Source of the DNA: Hyphomicrobiaceae bacterium
Lineage (GTDB): Bacteria; Pseudomonadota; Alphaproteobacteria; Rhizobiales; Hyphomicrobiaceae
Length of the DNA stretch: 19,481 bases
Assembly: GCA_020442225.1 (NCBI GenBank)
Contig: JAGRKR010000282.1
Coordinates: 3,761 to 23,241 of the forward strand
Direction: 5' to 3'
Positions 1 through 6,835 of this stretch are shown here, in pieces (position 1 is the stretch's first letter; each line of letters starts with the position of its first letter). The notes under the pieces were generated by a model. The model did not search any database, was not told the origin of the DNA, and saw nothing but the letters and a program-made list of their open reading frames with translations. Both the position numbers and the translations under genes were made by a program.

Positions 1-590
1 CCCCACGCACCCTGCTGCAACTGGCAGGCGCCGATCCGACACCGGCCCGCGTCGCCGACGCCAGCCTGGTGCTCATCGACATGCAGAACGAGTATCGCAG
101 CGGCCCGATCGCCGTCACCGGTGCGGACGCGGCCATCGCCAACGCCGCCCGGCTGCTGGACGCGGCACGGGCGAGCGGCGCCCCGGTCATCCACGTGGCC
201 CACGCCGGACGGCCCGGCGGGCTCTTCGATCGGACGGCCGTGCGCGGGCAGATCGTCGACGCGCTTGCCCCCGCCGAGGGCGAGGCCGTGATCGAAAAGA
301 CCCTGCCGAACGCCTTCGCGGGAACGTCGCTCGCCGATCAACTCGCCCTCGCCGGTCGCTCGAACGTCATCATCATCGGCTTCATGACGCACATGTGCGT
401 CAGCACGACCGCGCGCGCAGCGCTCGACCACGGCTATCGCGTGACCATCGACGCCTCGTCCTGCGCGACGCGCGATCTGCCGGATCGCAAGGGCGGCGTC
501 ATCCCGGCCGGCACGCTGCATGACGTCGCGCTCGCCGAGCTGACCGACCGTTTCGCCGTCGTCGTCTCGTCTCCGGACGCATTGCTCTAG
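1..590 (+). CDS. Cysteine hydrolase, isochorismatase family (5' partial)
   Basis: The reading frame is open from the left edge (first full codon at base 3) to a TAG at 588-590, so the gene begins upstream of the window and 195 residues are visible. The GTG at 69 lies inside the conserved first strand (SLVLIDMQNEY) and is not the real start. Visible family features are the nucleophile-activating Asp in LIDMQ, the Lys in EKTLPNAF and the Cys in GFMTHMCVSTTARAALDHGY, which together form the Asp-Lys-Cys triad of isochorismatase-like amidohydrolases. It is predicted to be a cytosolic amidase or hydrolase; members act on isochorismate, nicotinamide, N-carbamoyl compounds or related small molecules, and the substrate cannot be assigned here. 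The stop overlaps that of the convergent patatin gene. Family assignment is firm and function is open. Confidence 0.9.
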   Translation, partial: PRTLLQLAGADPTPARVADASLVLIDMQNEYRSGPIAVTGADAAIANAARLLDAARASGAPVIHVAHAGRPGGLFDRTAVRGQIVDALAPAEGEAVIEKTLPNAFAGTSLADQLALAGRSNVIIIGFMTHMCVSTTARAALDHGYRVTIDASSCATRDLPDRKGGVIPAGTLHDVALAELTDRFAVVVSSPDALL

Positions 591-1771
591 ACCGCGCTCG
601 GCACTCCCCCGCCCCCGCTCGCAGGAGCCGGGGCACCGAGAAAGTGGGCGATCTCGCCCGCTCGCGCCATCGTGTCACGATAGCCGAGGTCCATGAGCGC
701 CCCGCAGTACGCGGGCTCGAACATCAGATAGCTCGGCAATCGCCAGTCGCGCCCCCACATGCCGAGCCGCCTCAGCAGCATCCGTATGGTCCACGGAAGG
801 TGGCTCGCGTACTCGCGCGCGACGTCGCGAACGTCGAGGGACGGCTCGATGACCTTGACCTCGATGTCGCGGAGCTGTGTCTCCCCGCCTCGCTCCGGCG
901 GCACGAGCGACAGCGTGTGATCGATGCGGCGGGCACGCTCGATATCGGCATCGACGTTGTCCATGAAGATGATGTCGAGCAGGCTGCCGCCAATGGAGCC
1001 GATGGAGGGATAGCGGACCTCGCCGTTGGCGGGCATGGGGTCCGGCCTGCCGTCACGCGCGGTGATGACCAGGATGCGGTCGGCCCCCGTATGAATGGCC
1101 GGGCTGAGCGGCGAGGTCAGCCGCAGGGAGCCGTCGCCGAAATGCTCGCGGCCGATGCGTTGCGCCGGGAATACGAAGGGCAGCGCAGCCGCCGCCATGA
1201 CGTGCTCGAGCGTCAGCGGGGTCGGCACGCCGTCGCGGCGCGCGCGCGACCAGCCCTCGAGCTCCCGTGCCCCCTGGAAGAACGTTACCGCGCGGCCACG
1301 ATCATACGACGAGGCCGTCACGCCGACCGCTCTCAAATCGCCGGCGCGGATCGCCCCCTCGATCGCGCCGAAATCCAACTGCTCCGCGAGAAGCCGGCGC
1401 AGCGGCGTGTTGTCGAGCAGGGCTTGCGGATTGGGGATGCCGAGCGCCGCCAGGGGCGTCAGCGATACGACCCAGTGCAGGCCGCGCAGTGAAATCGACG
1501 GCAGGTCGGTGCGGTAGACATCGCTCGTGCGCAGCTGCTTCCAGAAGCGCCCGAGCGCGTCGACGCTCGCCCTAAAGTCGCGCGCCCGCGTCGCCAGGGC
1601 GACCGCGTTGATCGCGCCCACCGATGCCCCGGTGATGACGGGAAACGGATTAGCGCCGGTCGGCGCGATCTCCGCGATCGCCCTGAGAGCCCCGACCTGA
1701 TAGGCGCCTCTGGCTCCGCCGCCCGGCAATACGAGCCCGAGCGTTCCGGCAGTCGCATGGCTCGCACTCAT
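587..1771 (-). CDS. Patatin-like phospholipase family protein
   Basis: A 394-residue patatin-fold serine acyl hydrolase. The oxyanion-hole loop PGGGARGAYQVGAL is near residues 16-29, the nucleophile elbow GASVG gives Ser50, and the catalytic Asp is Asp213 in FGDGSLRLTSPL (DGS rather than the usual DGG). Ser50/Asp213 form the expected dyad. The C-terminal half after residue 250 has no motif I recognise. No signal peptide is evident, so it is probably cytosolic or membrane-associated and cleaves acyl groups from lipids. I chose the ATG at 1771 because GGAGG stands 12 bases upstream and the protein then starts shortly before the first conserved strand. The frame stays open to a GTG at 1918, but that 49-residue Arg-rich extension has no ribosome site. 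It is a single gene, convergent with the isochorismatase-family gene (4-base overlap at the stops). Confidence 0.9.
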   Translation of the reverse strand: MSASHATAGTLGLVLPGGGARGAYQVGALRAIAEIAPTGANPFPVITGASVGAINAVALATRARDFRASVDALGRFWKQLRTSDVYRTDLPSISLRGLHWVVSLTPLAALGIPNPQALLDNTPLRRLLAEQLDFGAIEGAIRAGDLRAVGVTASSYDRGRAVTFFQGARELEGWSRARRDGVPTPLTLEHVMAAAALPFVFPAQRIGREHFGDGSLRLTSPLSPAIHTGADRILVITARDGRPDPMPANGEVRYPSIGSIGGSLLDIIFMDNVDADIERARRIDHTLSLVPPERGGETQLRDIEVKVIEPSLDVRDVAREYASHLPWTIRMLLRRLGMWGRDWRLPSYLMFEPAYCGALMDLGYRDTMARAGEIAHFLGAPAPASGGGGVPSAV

Positions 1772-2071
1772 CGTCCCGGTCCGCCTCCATCGTCGCTTGC
1801 GGGCCGACCCGCGCCCCGCTGCATGCGCGTGAGAGTAGCCAACGAATCTCGCGCACGTCGACGGGGACAGCGATCCTAAGCGCGATCCCCTGCGTGCTGA
1901 TGGAACGAATCCTTTCACATTGCCAACGAACTAAGTGTCACCCAGGGCACGCGAACCGGGGGCAAGAGGACTGGACAAACGCGTCTCTCTCGCTAGCATG
2001 CGCGCGGACGATGCCGCCGTGCCGAGCGTCTGCGGCGGCGCCAACAAGCCAATCCACGAGGGAGGAAAGAG
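1772..2071. other. Gene-free divergent intergenic region
   Basis: This 300-base stretch lies between the divergent starts of the patatin gene and tctC. I find no convincing small gene, tRNA or repeat. It must carry the promoters for both directions. A candidate for the rightward one is listed separately; for the leftward one I see no good -35/-10 pair. Confidence 0.6.
1972..1999 (+). promoter_or_regulatory. Candidate sigma-70 promoter for tctCBA
   Basis: TGGACA (1972-1977) is five of six to TTGACA. After a 16-base spacer comes TAGCAT (1994-1999), four of six to TATAAT. Transcription from here would give a leader of about 65 bases before tctC, which has a strong GGAGG at 2061-2065. Assigned by eye only. 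Confidence 0.4.
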
Positions 2072-3055
2072 ATGCTTCGACGAACCTTGCGGTCTGTGGC
2101 CGCTGCCGGTGTCGCCTTTGCGACGGCGCTGGGGCTTGCAGCGCCCGATGCAGCCAAGGCCGAGTATCCTGACAAGCCCATCAACATCCTCGTCGGCTTC
2201 GCGGCTGGCGGCGGCATCGACACATATGCCCGCGCCTTCGCCGCGCACAGCCTCAAGACGCTCAAGATCGGGCCGGTCGTCGTCAACAAGCCGGGCGCCG
2301 GCAGCATGATCGCCGTGCGTGCGCTGCTGGATGCGCGCGGCGACGGCTATACGCTGCTGATGCAGAACTCCGTGACCATGCTCTCCCGCCTGCTGACCGA
2401 CGGCGCCAAGGGCGAGGCCATGCTCGCCAGGATGCAGCCGATCGGCGCCGTGGGCGAGCTGGTGACGGCCCTCGGCGTGCCGGCGGACAGCCCCTTCAAG
2501 ACGGCGAAAGACCTTGTCGAGTACGCCAAGAAGAACCCCGGCAAGCTGCGCTGGTCGCATCCCGGTCGCGGCAGCGTCCACACGCTCGCCGGCATGCTCT
2601 TCCTTAAGGAGAACGGCATCAAGGCCCAGGATGTGCCCTTCAAGGGCGGCGCTCCCTCGCGTAATGCGCTCGCCGGCAAGCAGGTCGATTTCTCGTTCAT
2701 GGGCGTGCAGCTCCTGACGGGCTTCGAGACGAAGATCCGGGCGCTCGCGGTCGCCAGCACGGCACGTGACGTCGTATACAAGGACATCCCGACCTTCAAG
2801 GAGCTCGGCCTGCCGGAGCTCGGCATCTCCGCCCCCGTGGCGCTGTGGGGCAGCAAGGACCTGCCGAAGCCGGTGGTCGAGAAGCTGCGCGCCGCCGTGA
2901 AGGAGGCCGCGACGCAGAAGGCCTACGTCGACATGGTTCGCAAGACCGGCCTCGGCGGCTTCCATATCCCCAAGGATGCACTCGAGGAGCGCATGAAGCT
3001 CATCCGTGCCAAGCTCGGGCCGATCATCCAGGAGATGAACGTCAAGAAGAAGTAA
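2072..3055 (+). CDS. tctC: Tripartite tricarboxylate transporter substrate-binding protein (Bug family)
   Basis: A 327-residue periplasmic binding protein of the TctC/Bug family, the usual length for the family. Residues 1-30 form a signal peptide (Arg-rich start, Ala/Leu/Val core, AKA cleavage site) and the mature protein starts at EYPDKP. The conserved ligand loop GFAAGGGIDTYAR lies at about 42-54 and includes the Asp that usually contacts carboxylate ligands. In this family two lobes close over small anionic compounds such as citrate, dicarboxylates or aromatic acids, and deliver them to the TctAB membrane complex. The ATG at 2072 follows a strong GGAGG about six bases upstream. It heads the operon tctC-tctB-tctA-sulfatase; a hairpin follows its stop, consistent with more binding protein than membrane subunits. 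The ligand is not predictable; the downstream hydrolase suggests an ester-bearing anion. Confidence 0.93.
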   Translation: MLRRTLRSVAAAGVAFATALGLAAPDAAKAEYPDKPINILVGFAAGGGIDTYARAFAAHSLKTLKIGPVVVNKPGAGSMIAVRALLDARGDGYTLLMQNSVTMLSRLLTDGAKGEAMLARMQPIGAVGELVTALGVPADSPFKTAKDLVEYAKKNPGKLRWSHPGRGSVHTLAGMLFLKENGIKAQDVPFKGGAPSRNALAGKQVDFSFMGVQLLTGFETKIRALAVASTARDVVYKDIPTFKELGLPELGISAPVALWGSKDLPKPVVEKLRAAVKEAATQKAYVDMVRKTGLGGFHIPKDALEERMKLIRAKLGPIIQEMNVKKK

Positions 3056-3075
3056 GGCGTCTCAACGTCCTTTTG

Positions 3076-3104
3076 GGCGTCCCCGGGCTCGGCACGGGGA
3101 CGCC
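3076..3104 (+). terminator. Strong hairpin after tctC (partial terminator)
   Basis: A perfect 10-bp stem, GGCGTCCCCG (3076-3085) with CGGGGACGCC (3095-3104), has a 9-base loop and is followed directly by TTT. It lies 20 bases after the tctC stop and about 105 before tctB. The short T-run suggests a leaky terminator or a 3'-end stabiliser that lets only part of transcription reach tctBA. Confidence 0.6.
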
Positions 3105-3209
3105 TTTCATGCTAGGCTATCTGCAAGAACAACACTCCGTCCGCCAGCCCGGGCCGCCAGTCCTGGCAAAGCGGACGCGCACGACATGCCTCCGGGGAGG
3201 ACCAATACC

Positions 3210-3719
3210 ATGGCTCGCACGCACCGCGACGCGCTCGCGGCCGTCGTCGCGCTGGCGATCGCCGGCTTCTTTCTCTATCAGGCTCGTCTCGTCGAATCGA
3301 GCCAGGAAGATCTGATCGGCCCGCGCCTCGTGCCGTCGGTCTTCGCGATCATCGCCATCGTGCTGGCGTTCCTGCAATTCGTGACGGCCTTCGCGTCCCG
3401 CACCGCTCCACCGGCCGTCGCGGTTTCCGCGGACACCGATGTCCGCGACGAGCTCGCCGGTTTCGGCTGGGTACGCATCCTCCTGATGTTCGCGGTCGGC
3501 GCCTTCTACATCTGGTTCTTCGAGGCCGTCGGCTACATCGTTTCCTCCCTCGTCGTCTTCCTCCTGCTCTTCTTTCTGTTCGGCCGGCGCAACATCGGCG
3601 CCATCGTGCTGCTGACGATCGGCGGCACGATCGCCTACTACCTCATTTTCGTGAAGCTCATGGGCATGCACGACCCGCCAGGATGGCTGCTCGATCTCTC
3701 GACGCTCAAGCTGTTCTGA
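3210..3719 (+). CDS. tctB: Tripartite tricarboxylate transporter small membrane subunit TctB
   Basis: A 169-residue hydrophobic protein with the TctB layout: an N-terminal membrane helix (about residues 8-24), a short loop with QEDLIGPRLVPSV, a second helix (about 43-63), a polar linker, then closely spaced C-terminal helices rich in Phe, Leu and Val (about 89-150). The loop ending in GPRLVP is typical of TctB, where the family often shows GPRxFP. It is the small inner-membrane partner of TctA. I placed the start at the ATG at 3210 because GGGGAGG (3194-3200) is nine bases upstream; the in-frame ATG at 3186 would put that site inside the gene. It is 154 bases after tctC and 28 before tctA. 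TctB sequences diverge strongly, so the call rests on topology plus position. Confidence 0.88.
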   Translation: MARTHRDALAAVVALAIAGFFLYQARLVESSQEDLIGPRLVPSVFAIIAIVLAFLQFVTAFASRTAPPAVAVSADTDVRDELAGFGWVRILLMFAVGAFYIWFFEAVGYIVSSLVVFLLLFFLFGRRNIGAIVLLTIGGTIAYYLIFVKLMGMHDPPGWLLDLSTLKLF

Positions 3720-3747
3720 TTGCCACCACCGGGACGGATGACCCTTC

Positions 3748-5289
3748 ATGACCACCGTATTCACTGATCTGGCCAGCGGCTTCGCGCTGCTGTTGGGCAA
3801 CCCGGCGGCGCTCTTCTTCGTCTTCCTGGGCGCCTTCATCGGCATCGTCATCGGCGCGTTGCCAGGCCTCACCGCCGCCGCGGCCATCGCCATGCTGATG
3901 CCGATCACCTTCTATCTGGACCCGCTCTCGGCGCTGGCCTTCCTCTACGTGATCGGCAAGTCCGGCCGCTATGGCGGCTCGATCGCCGCCGTGCTGTTCA
4001 ACACGCCGGGGACCGCCGCCTCCGCCGCCACCATGATCGACGGCCATCCCATGGCCAAGAAGGGTCAGGCCGGCAAGGCGCTGAAGATCTCGACCGCCGC
4101 CTCCGTATTCGGCGACACCTTCGGCGAGCTCGTGCTCATTTTCGGAGCGGCGAGCATCGCGGTCTATACCGCCCGCTTCGGCCCGCCAGAGTATTTCGCC
4201 GTCTACGTCATGGCCTTTGTCGTCATCGGCAGCGTCATCGGCTCGTCGGTCACCAAGGGCCTGATGGCCACCGCCTTCGGTGCGCTCGTCGCCTTCGTCG
4301 GGCTCGATCCGGTCACCGCGGATGCCCGCCTCACCCTCGGCATCCTCGATCTGGAAAGCGGTCTGCAACTCGTGCCCGTGCTGATCGGGCTCTTCGTCGT
4401 GTCGGAGATCATGGTGCAGGTCGCCCGCGCCGAGGACGCGCAGATGATCACGGCGGAAGACGGCAAGGCCGTCGATCCCGACGGGAATCGGCTGACCTGG
4501 GCGGAATTCAAGCGCTGCATTCCCGTGATGATCCGCTCCTCGGGTGTCGGCACCTTCATCGGCCTGATGCCCGGCATCGGCTCCTCCGTCGCCTGCTTCG
4601 TCGCCTACGGCGAGGAGCGCCGCCGCGCCAAGAACAAGGACGAATGGGGGACGGGCGTCATCGAGGGTGTCGCCGCGCCGGAATCGGCCAACAACGCCGT
4701 GTCCGGCCCGAGCATGATCCCCCTGCTGACACTCGGCGTGCCCGGCAGCACGATCGCCGCCATCCTCATTGGCGTCTTCATCGTGCACGGCATCCAGGTC
4801 GGCCCGTCCATCTTCCAGACGAGCCGCGAACTCGTGTTCGGGCTGATGGCCGCCGGCCTGCTCGGCATCGCCGCCTACGGCATCATCGGCTACTGGGGCG
4901 CACCGCTCATCGGCCGCGCCATCCTGCTCGTGCCAAACAGCATCATCTATCCCTTCATCTTCATGACGGCGTTCGTCGCGTCCTACTCGACGCGCTCGAG
5001 CCTCTTCGACGTCGGCGTCGCCATGGTTTTCGGCATCGTCGGCTATCTGATGCGCCGCTTCGACTACTCGCCCGCCGCCTTCGTCATCGCCTTCGTGCTC
5101 GCCAAGGGTGCGGAGGAGAGCCTGCGCCAGTCGCTGCTGCTCTCCGACGCGGGCATCTTCATCTTCTTCGAGCGGCCGGTGGCGCTGGCGTTCATCGCCG
5201 CGGGCGTGCTCGTGCTGATCTGGCGGGCGGTGTCGAACATGAAGACCGCCGCGCCTGCCCCCGACACCTCAGCGCCACGGACCTCCTAG
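3748..5289 (+). CDS. tctA: Tripartite tricarboxylate transporter large membrane subunit TctA
   Basis: A 513-residue polytopic inner-membrane protein, normal length for TctA, with about 12 hydrophobic segments. The two inverted half-repeats each carry the signature glycine-rich loop: IGALPGLTAAAAIAMLMPIT near residue 35, followed by GGSIAAVLFNTPGTAASAAT, and in the second half IGLMPGIGSSVACFVAYGEE near residue 275 with SGPSMIPLLTLGVPGSTIAA near 315. The protein forms the ion-coupled translocation path and works with TctB and the periplasmic TctC. The ribosome site is weak (GGACGGA about ten bases before the ATG), which fits lower expression than tctC or coupling to tctB. The stop is one base from the next start, so TctA and the sulfatase-like hydrolase are almost certainly cotranscribed. 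Confidence 0.95.
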   Translation: MTTVFTDLASGFALLLGNPAALFFVFLGAFIGIVIGALPGLTAAAAIAMLMPITFYLDPLSALAFLYVIGKSGRYGGSIAAVLFNTPGTAASAATMIDGHPMAKKGQAGKALKISTAASVFGDTFGELVLIFGAASIAVYTARFGPPEYFAVYVMAFVVIGSVIGSSVTKGLMATAFGALVAFVGLDPVTADARLTLGILDLESGLQLVPVLIGLFVVSEIMVQVARAEDAQMITAEDGKAVDPDGNRLTWAEFKRCIPVMIRSSGVGTFIGLMPGIGSSVACFVAYGEERRRAKNKDEWGTGVIEGVAAPESANNAVSGPSMIPLLTLGVPGSTIAAILIGVFIVHGIQVGPSIFQTSRELVFGLMAAGLLGIAAYGIIGYWGAPLIGRAILLVPNSIIYPFIFMTAFVASYSTRSSLFDVGVAMVFGIVGYLMRRFDYSPAAFVIAFVLAKGAEESLRQSLLLSDAGIFIFFERPVALAFIAAGVLVLIWRAVSNMKTAAPAPDTSAPRTS

Positions 5290-5290
5290 C

Positions 5291-6739
5291 ATGACAGATC
5301 GCCCGCACAATCTGCTGATCATCATGTCCGACGAGCACACCCGCCGCGTGCTCGGCTGCTACGGCAACGGCATCGTCTCGACGCCGAACCTCGACCGGCT
5401 TGCCGCGCGCGGCACGCTGTTCGAGGCGGCCTACACCCCGTGCCCCATCTGCGTGCCGGCGCGGGCCTCGTTCGCCACGGGCCGCTACGTCCACGAGACC
5501 GGGCATTGGGACAACGCCTTCCCCTACACGGGCACCCCGCCGTCCTGGGGGCACGCGCTGCAATCGGCGGGCCGGCGCGTCGAATCCATCGGCAAGCTCC
5601 ACTACCGCAACGAGACCGATCCGACCGGCTTCGACGTGCAGCAGATCCCCATGCACGTCGTCAACGGCGTCGGCGATCTGCTCGGCTGCGTGCGCGAGCC
5701 GCTGCCGGTGCGCTGGAAATCACGCGACATGGCCGAGAAGATCGGCCCGGGCGAAACGAGCTACTCGCGCTACGACGCCGACATCCGTGAGACGACGCTG
5801 GGCTGGCTCGAGGCGCGGGCCGGCGAGGGCGCGGACAGCACGCCGTGGACGGCCTTCGTCTCCTTCGTGGTGCCGCACTTCCCCCTGATCGCCCCTGAGC
5901 CGTTCTTCTCGATGTATGCCGACAAGAAACTGGCGCCGACCAAGCCCGTGCCGAACCCCGACCATCCCTGGTTCGAGGCGTTCCGCAAGTGCTTCCTCTT
6001 CGACAACTTCACCGAGGAGAAGACGCGCGTCGCCCTCGCCTCCTATTACGGCCTCGTCAGCTATCTCGACGACAATATCGGCCAGATCCTCGCGCTGCTC
6101 GAGCGCACCGGCCTCGACCGCACCACACGCATCATCTACGTGTCCGACCACGGCGACAACATCGGCGAACGCGGGCTCTGGGGCAAATCGAACTGCTTCG
6201 AGGAATCCGTCGGCATCCCCGCCATCATGGCCGGGCCCGGCATCCCCGCGGGCAAGCGCTCGACCACTCCCGTCAGCCTCGTCGACATCTATCCCACCGT
6301 GCTCGACGCCATGGCTCTGCCCGGCGCGGCCGATCCGGCCCTGCCCGGCACGTCGTGGCTGAAGCTCGCCAATGCTGCCGACGATCCCGAGCGTGCCGTG
6401 CTCTCGGAATATCACGCGGCCGGTGCGCCCACAGGCGCCTTCATGCTGCGCAAGGGACGCTTCAAGTACGTCTATTACTCCGGCATGCCGGCCCAGCTCT
6501 ACGACCTCGCGAGCGATCCCGGCGAGCTGACAGACCTTGGCAACGATCCGGCCCACGCCGCCACGCGGGCCGCGCTCGAGGCGGAGCTGCGGCGCATTTG
6601 CGACCCCGATGCCGTCGATAGCCGCGCCAAACGCGATCAGGCCGCCAAGCTCGAGGCCTTCGGAGGACGCGAGGCGATCGTCTCCAAGGGCGGCTTCGGC
6701 GCGACACCACCACCCGGCGAGAAGCCGACGTTCGCCTGA
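5291..6739 (+). CDS. Sulfatase-like hydrolase (alkaline phosphatase superfamily), cytosolic
   Basis: A 482-residue formylglycine-type sulfatase family member. The maturation motif CVPAR (Cys54-Arg58, within CPICVPARASFATGRY) matches CxPxR, so Cys54 would be converted to formylglycine. Other metal or active-site residues are visible: Asp14 in IMSDEH, Lys102 and His104 in GKLHYR, His196 in VVPHFPL, Asp286-His287 in YVSDHGDNIGERGLWGK and Lys299. There is no signal peptide, as in the cytosolic choline-sulfatase and phosphonate monoester hydrolase branches, and the C-terminal part (LYDLASDPGELTDLGNDP) is the usual sulfatase tail. It hydrolyses a sulfate, phosphate-diester or phosphonate-monoester bond; which one cannot be told here. 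The ATG one base after tctA ties it to the transporter and suggests it processes the imported compound. No maturase gene is in the window. Confidence 0.9.
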   Translation: MTDRPHNLLIIMSDEHTRRVLGCYGNGIVSTPNLDRLAARGTLFEAAYTPCPICVPARASFATGRYVHETGHWDNAFPYTGTPPSWGHALQSAGRRVESIGKLHYRNETDPTGFDVQQIPMHVVNGVGDLLGCVREPLPVRWKSRDMAEKIGPGETSYSRYDADIRETTLGWLEARAGEGADSTPWTAFVSFVVPHFPLIAPEPFFSMYADKKLAPTKPVPNPDHPWFEAFRKCFLFDNFTEEKTRVALASYYGLVSYLDDNIGQILALLERTGLDRTTRIIYVSDHGDNIGERGLWGKSNCFEESVGIPAIMAGPGIPAGKRSTTPVSLVDIYPTVLDAMALPGAADPALPGTSWLKLANAADDPERAVLSEYHAAGAPTGAFMLRKGRFKYVYYSGMPAQLYDLASDPGELTDLGNDPAHAATRAALEAELRRICDPDAVDSRAKRDQAAKLEAFGGREAIVSKGGFGATPPPGEKPTFA

Positions 6740-6754
6740 CGCCGCCGCCGCTCG

Positions 6755-6796
6755 GACGCGCAGCCCGACGCGCTATTCCAACGGTGCCGACGCGCT
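6755..6796 (+). repeat. Three direct GACGCGC repeats upstream of chaA
   Basis: GACGCGC occurs at 6755-6761, 6767-6773 and 6789-6795; the last two belong to a longer 10-base repeat, CCGACGCGCT, at 6765-6774 and 6787-6796. Offsets of 12 and 22 bases put the copies on roughly one face of the helix. TTGACG and TTGACC follow immediately (6798-6809) and could serve as -35 elements. They may be an operator for chaA, or chance in GC-rich DNA. Confidence 0.3.
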
Positions 6797-6835
6797 TTTG
6801 ACGTTGACCGAGCCCGCGATCAGCGACTAGAGGCG

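Noticed and set aside
69..71. GTG at 69 as the start of the isochorismatase-family gene
   Set aside because: It would cut into the conserved SLVLIDMQ strand, and the frame is open to the left edge.
1772..1918. N-terminal extension of the patatin gene to a GTG at 1918
   Set aside because: No ribosome site before the GTG, Arg/Ser-rich unconserved residues, and a GGAGG in front of the ATG at 1771.
3706..4788. A 360-codon frame on the - strand opposite tctA
   Set aside because: Gly/Asp/His-rich shadow of tctA with no domain or start signal.
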